From NCBI GenBank assembly GCA_021372615.1, contig JAJFUB010000046.1:1-64000 (forward strand): a stretch of 64,000 nt of DNA, written 5' to 3'. The stretch's first letter is position 1, and the number at the start of each line of letters is the position of its first letter. Under the pieces are notes generated by a model. The model was given only the letters and a program-made list of their open reading frames with translations, was not told where the DNA came from and ran no database searches. The DNA is from a bacterium (lineage in GTDB: Bacteria > Armatimonadota > Zipacnadia > Zipacnadales > UBA11051). Position numbers and translations under genes: made by a program. Shown piece by piece: positions 61,207 to 64,000 of the stretch.

Positions 61207-61416
61207 AACGGCGTCCTCACCCCGCAGACTGCTGCGCAGTCTGAGCCCCTCTCCCTCGCCCGTCTTCGCCCTGCGGGCTACGGCGGACTCCGGAGAGGGG
61301 AGAACGGCCTGGGGACGACGCTCTGTGGCTTCGAGACCACAGAGTGATCGGATGGTCCCCTCTCCGGAGCGGAACGAAGTGGAGCGAGGGAGAGGGGCAG
61401 GGGTGAGGACGCCGTT
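61207..61416. repeat. 210-base nested composite palindrome (family F)
   Basis: Four shells of inverted arms: 61207-61223 / 61400-61416 (17 bases), 61245-61259 / 61384-61398 (15), 61288-61300 / 61357-61369 (13), and a core hairpin CTCTGTGG / CCACAGAG (61321-61344). A side hairpin CAGACTGC-TGC-GCAGTCTG (61225-61243) lies between the first two shells. It occupies most of the gap between the two last genes. Confidence 0.9.
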
Positions 61417-61431
61417 GCCGTCCCGGCCCCC

Positions 61432-64000
61432 CTACTCCACCACCTTGAACACCCGCAGATCCTCCGCCCCCAGCGTTTCCGTCACCGTCGTCTTCCCCGC
61501 CAGGCCCCCGTCCCCAATCAGGACCGCAACGCCCTTCATCCCCTTGAGCCCGAGCCCCTTCGCATCCACCGTCAGCGTGTACGCCTGCGGCTGGTCGCTG
61601 CTGTTGAACACCGTGAAGTACACGTCCTTGCCCTTGCCCCAGCGCTCGATGTAGACCTTCGGGTTGCCGGTCGTCGCGCAGGTCAGCGGCTCCCAGCCCG
61701 CCGCCGCAATCGCCTGCGCCACGGGCAGGTACTGCTTGAACAGGTGGCGGTCGCGGTTGTAGATCTCCGGCCGCGTCCAGTACGTCGCGTCGGCGGCGTT
61801 GTGGGAGAAGAAGCTGGGCATCATGCCGTAGAAGATCGCGCGCTTCATGTACCGCTCGACCATCTCGACCGGGAAATCCTCGAACACGGTGTTCTGCAGC
61901 AGCAGGTAGGGCCGCTGGTAACACAGCGCCCGCTTGAAGTTGCAGTCCGCATCGCGCATCGGCGTCCACTTCCCGCCGTAGTGCCAGTTCGTCTCGGTTC
62001 CCATCAAGTCCAGCACGGCCGCGGGCTGGGCGAAACGGTGCAGCGCGGAGTTGGCAAAGATCATGCGCTGCTGGGCGTGCATCTGCTCGCTGACATCCTT
62101 GATGAACTCGTACGTGGCGAACATCAGCATCTCGGTCGGCAGGCCCTCGTCGGTGGTGTAGACCAACGGCACGTCGGCGGCCCGCCAGTGCTTCCGGTCG
62201 AAGTCCAACTGACTCGCGCCCATCTCCAGCGAGTCGATGTACGTGCCATCCACCCGCGCCGTGCTGACCTTCCCCGGCTCCAGTCCCCCGTTGCGCGCCA
62301 GGTTCGCGTCCTGGCCGCCCACTGTCACGGACACATCATCGAACCACACCTTCCCCGTGTGCCCGCCCCGGAACAGCAGCCACAGCGATATGCCGGTGAC
62401 GGGCTTGTCCAGATTGATCGTGACGGTCTTCTGCTCCCAGTCGTGGGTGCCCACGGAGAAGCTGGCCGCATGGCCCCAGCTTGCCGACCCGTCGGCCAGC
62501 CTCAGGTCGCAGTACAGGGAGAAGTCCTTGTCTGCTGCGCCGGTCACGCCCTCGGTCTTGCACCAGGCGCTGACGCTGATCTGGCCGGGCTGCTTCTGGC
62601 CGACGGGGACGGACTGCCCCAGGCCCCGGGCTGGACCGCCGGCCGGGCGACTGACGAGCGCGGCCTGGCTCCCGCCCCGGCCCCGCCCCGGGGCGGCGTC
62701 ATAGCCCTCCTCCCAGTTGCGCCACCCGCTGATGCCGCCGGCCTTCGCCCCCTCGCCCAGGCCGCTCCGGATGGAGCGCCACAGAATGTCGCCCTGGTTG
62801 ATGGGGTGCTCGGGGGTGGTGGGCAGGTCCGGGTCGGGGTTGTTGATGAACAGCGCGCCATCGCACCACGGCGCGTCCTCGATGCTCATCTGCGTCGAGC
62901 CGTCGGCATGTTGCAGCGCCGAGGTCATCACTGCCGAGGCATGGGAGTTCTTGTCGGCGGCCTGCCTGGCCAGCAGGTCCATGGCCGCCTGTGGCGTGCG
63001 CGGCATGTCCTTGGGCATCGCCATCCAGTAGCTCGCCGGCTCCACGTACGTGTATGTCAGGACCCCGTGCGCCTCGTCGTAGTCGGCGTTGTTGGTGCCT
63101 TCCTTGAACGCGAAGTGGAAGTCCTCGGCGCCCTGCACGCCGGCGATGTCATCGAAGGCCATCCAGTTGCCCTCGATGGTGTTGCGCTTGGTGAACCACT
63201 GCGGGAAGGCCCGGTAGTAGCTGTCCAGCGCCCCCCGAAAGCCCGGCGCCAGCGGGCGGTACAGGATGAACGAGAAGCTCGCCTGCTGCGGGGTCTTGCT
63301 GTCCTTCGTCAGGCCGAGGTCCTCGACGGCGAACAGCTCCTGGCTCGTGGCGTCATAGCCGAAGCGGTACAGGTGGGGCGGGTCGAGCGGCGCGCCCAGC
63401 ACAGTCGTGGCCTGTCCCGCTGACACGCACCCGAACGGATACAGCGACATCTTGCCGTTCGCCCCGCAGCCGACCGAGGTGCAGAAGCTATAGCTCTGCC
63501 CGGCCTCGATCGCGCGGCTGGTGCGCATGTCTTCATGCCACGTGTCGGCGTCCAGGGGCAGGCTGCAGTAGACGCTGACCCCGCGGTCCTGGCCGGTGAG
63601 GTCCGCCAGGACCCCCGTCACCCGCAGGCCCACCGTGGACCCGATCCTCAGGGGCGAGTAGTCGGCACTGATCCTCAGGCCCAACGCCTCATCGGTGGCC
63701 TCGAAGTGGGCGCCGGTCGGCGTGCGCTTCACTTCGCCCAGCGGCTGCCGGAAGTCGCTCTTGGTGCGGGCGTCGCACACGAAGAGCCCGCCGTTGCGCC
63801 TGCCGACCAGCCAGGTGCCCCACTTGGCGTCCAGCCGCAACGGCACGCTGCCGGTCAGGGCCACCGTCAGCCCGGTGCTGGACACGGGCACCACGCCGTC
63901 GCGCGGCGTCTTCGCCACCGGGATGCCGTCGAACGTCCCCGCGCCCGCCGGCAGGTCCAGCACGGAGAAGGCGAAGTCATCGAACCACGCTGTGCCGGTG
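61432..64000 (-). CDS. Large secreted glycan-active-type protein (5' end outside window)
   Basis: The frame runs to the window edge without a stop, so the first ~844 codons counted from the GTG at 63963 are only part of the protein. The codons beyond it read GTAWFDDFAFSVLDLP, typical of the C-terminal strand of a carbohydrate-binding jelly roll. Another such domain ends at GKVWFDDVSVTVGG in the middle of the chain. Between them are a GH-like segment (GFRGALDSYYRAFPQWFTKR) and a C-terminal barrel-like part (RQRPYLLLQ-type strands, VYIERWGKGKDVYFTVFN). I cannot name the family or catalytic residues. It precedes the DUF4838 gene and is separated from it by the composite palindrome. Confidence 0.65.
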   Translation of the reverse strand, partial: TGTAWFDDFAFSVLDLPAGAGTFDGIPVAKTPRDGVVPVSSTGLTVALTGSVPLRLDAKWGTWLVGRRNGGLFVCDARTKSDFRQPLGEVKRTPTGAHFEATDEALGLRISADYSPLRIGSTVGLRVTGVLADLTGQDRGVSVYCSLPLDADTWHEDMRTSRAIEAGQSYSFCTSVGCGANGKMSLYPFGCVSAGQATTVLGAPLDPPHLYRFGYDATSQELFAVEDLGLTKDSKTPQQASFSFILYRPLAPGFRGALDSYYRAFPQWFTKRNTIEGNWMAFDDIAGVQGAEDFHFAFKEGTNNADYDEAHGVLTYTYVEPASYWMAMPKDMPRTPQAAMDLLARQAADKNSHASAVMTSALQHADGSTQMSIEDAPWCDGALFINNPDPDLPTTPEHPINQGDILWRSIRSGLGEGAKAGGISGWRNWEEGYDAAPGRGRGGSQAALVSRPAGGPARGLGQSVPVGQKQPGQISVSAWCKTEGVTGAADKDFSLYCDLRLADGSASWGHAASFSVGTHDWEQKTVTINLDKPVTGISLWLLFRGGHTGKVWFDDVSVTVGGQDANLARNGGLEPGKVSTARVDGTYIDSLEMGASQLDFDRKHWRAADVPLVYTTDEGLPTEMLMFATYEFIKDVSEQMHAQQRMIFANSALHRFAQPAAVLDLMGTETNWHYGGKWTPMRDADCNFKRALCYQRPYLLLQNTVFEDFPVEMVERYMKRAIFYGMMPSFFSHNAADATYWTRPEIYNRDRHLFKQYLPVAQAIAAAGWEPLTCATTGNPKVYIERWGKGKDVYFTVFNSSDQPQAYTLTVDAKGLGLKGMKGVAVLIGDGGLAGKTTVTETLGAEDLRVFKVVE

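Noticed and set aside
62682-62695. GC-only palindrome CCGCCCC/GGGGCGG in the last gene, considered as another in-frame repeat
   Set aside because: Fourteen bases of pure GC is expected by chance in such a GC-rich gene, and no second copy or flank match is seen.

Overview
The window is GC-rich, densely coded bacterial chromosome. There is no rRNA, tRNA, CRISPR array, phage or transposase gene that I can recognise. Housekeeping genes (mfd, ricT, fmdB-like, metG, ssb, rpsF, ddl) are interleaved with many large secreted polysaccharide-related proteins, Gfo/Idh/MocA oxidoreductases and UroD-family methyltransferase-like proteins. This mix, with the ricT-fmdB-metG neighbourhood, suggests an uncultured, saccharolytic, Gram-negative-type heterotroph of the kind assembled from soil or sediment metagenomes. 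Armatimonadota is my best guess, held with moderate to low confidence because no database comparison was possible.

Layout. 1-20286 is read rightwards: the end of a Gfo/Idh/MocA oxidoreductase; a fused E1alpha-E1beta 2-oxoacid dehydrogenase; a UroD-like protein; a sialidase-like protein; a secreted AMMECR1-domain protein coupled to a thioester alpha-2-macroglobulin; a TlpA-like protein; a second UroD-like protein; two translationally overlapping secreted carbohydrate-related proteins (DUF4091 and CBM9 types); a GT-C membrane glycosyltransferase; and an EamA transporter. 20293-28879 is read leftwards: heparinase II/III-PA14 protein, glutamate dehydrogenase, two Gfo/Idh/MocA oxidoreductases, a lipoprotein and CorA. 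29010-31384 is read rightwards: a two-domain protein with a nucleoside-deoxyribosyltransferase/TIR-like front and PLD-like back, followed by a neutral-ceramidase-like protein. 31498-34914 (leftwards) is a large GH-like secreted protein.

35158-39132 (rightwards) is a compact KimA-like permease, small ORF, KdpD-like kinase and KdpE-like regulator unit, probably concerned with potassium. From 39191 to the end nearly everything is read leftwards: amidohydrolase, a third UroD-like protein, ddl, two secreted proteins, a GAF/HD-GYP phosphodiesterase, metG, fmdB-like, ricT, mfd, ROK glucokinase, ssb, rpsF, an alpha/beta hydrolase coupled to a small beta-carbonic-anhydrase-like protein, and two large secreted sugar-related proteins. 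The last of these runs off the window.

The most striking property is a dense set of short palindromic repeats belonging to at least eight families. They fill most intergenic gaps. Where copies differ, the differences in the stems are often compensatory. Several copies lie in frame inside genes: alpha-2-macroglobulin, the glycosyltransferase, mfd, the GH-like protein and the start of the TlpA-like protein. They resemble REP/BIME elements in position and Rickettsia palindromic elements in their ability to enter coding sequence. No REP-associated transposase (RAYT) is in the window.
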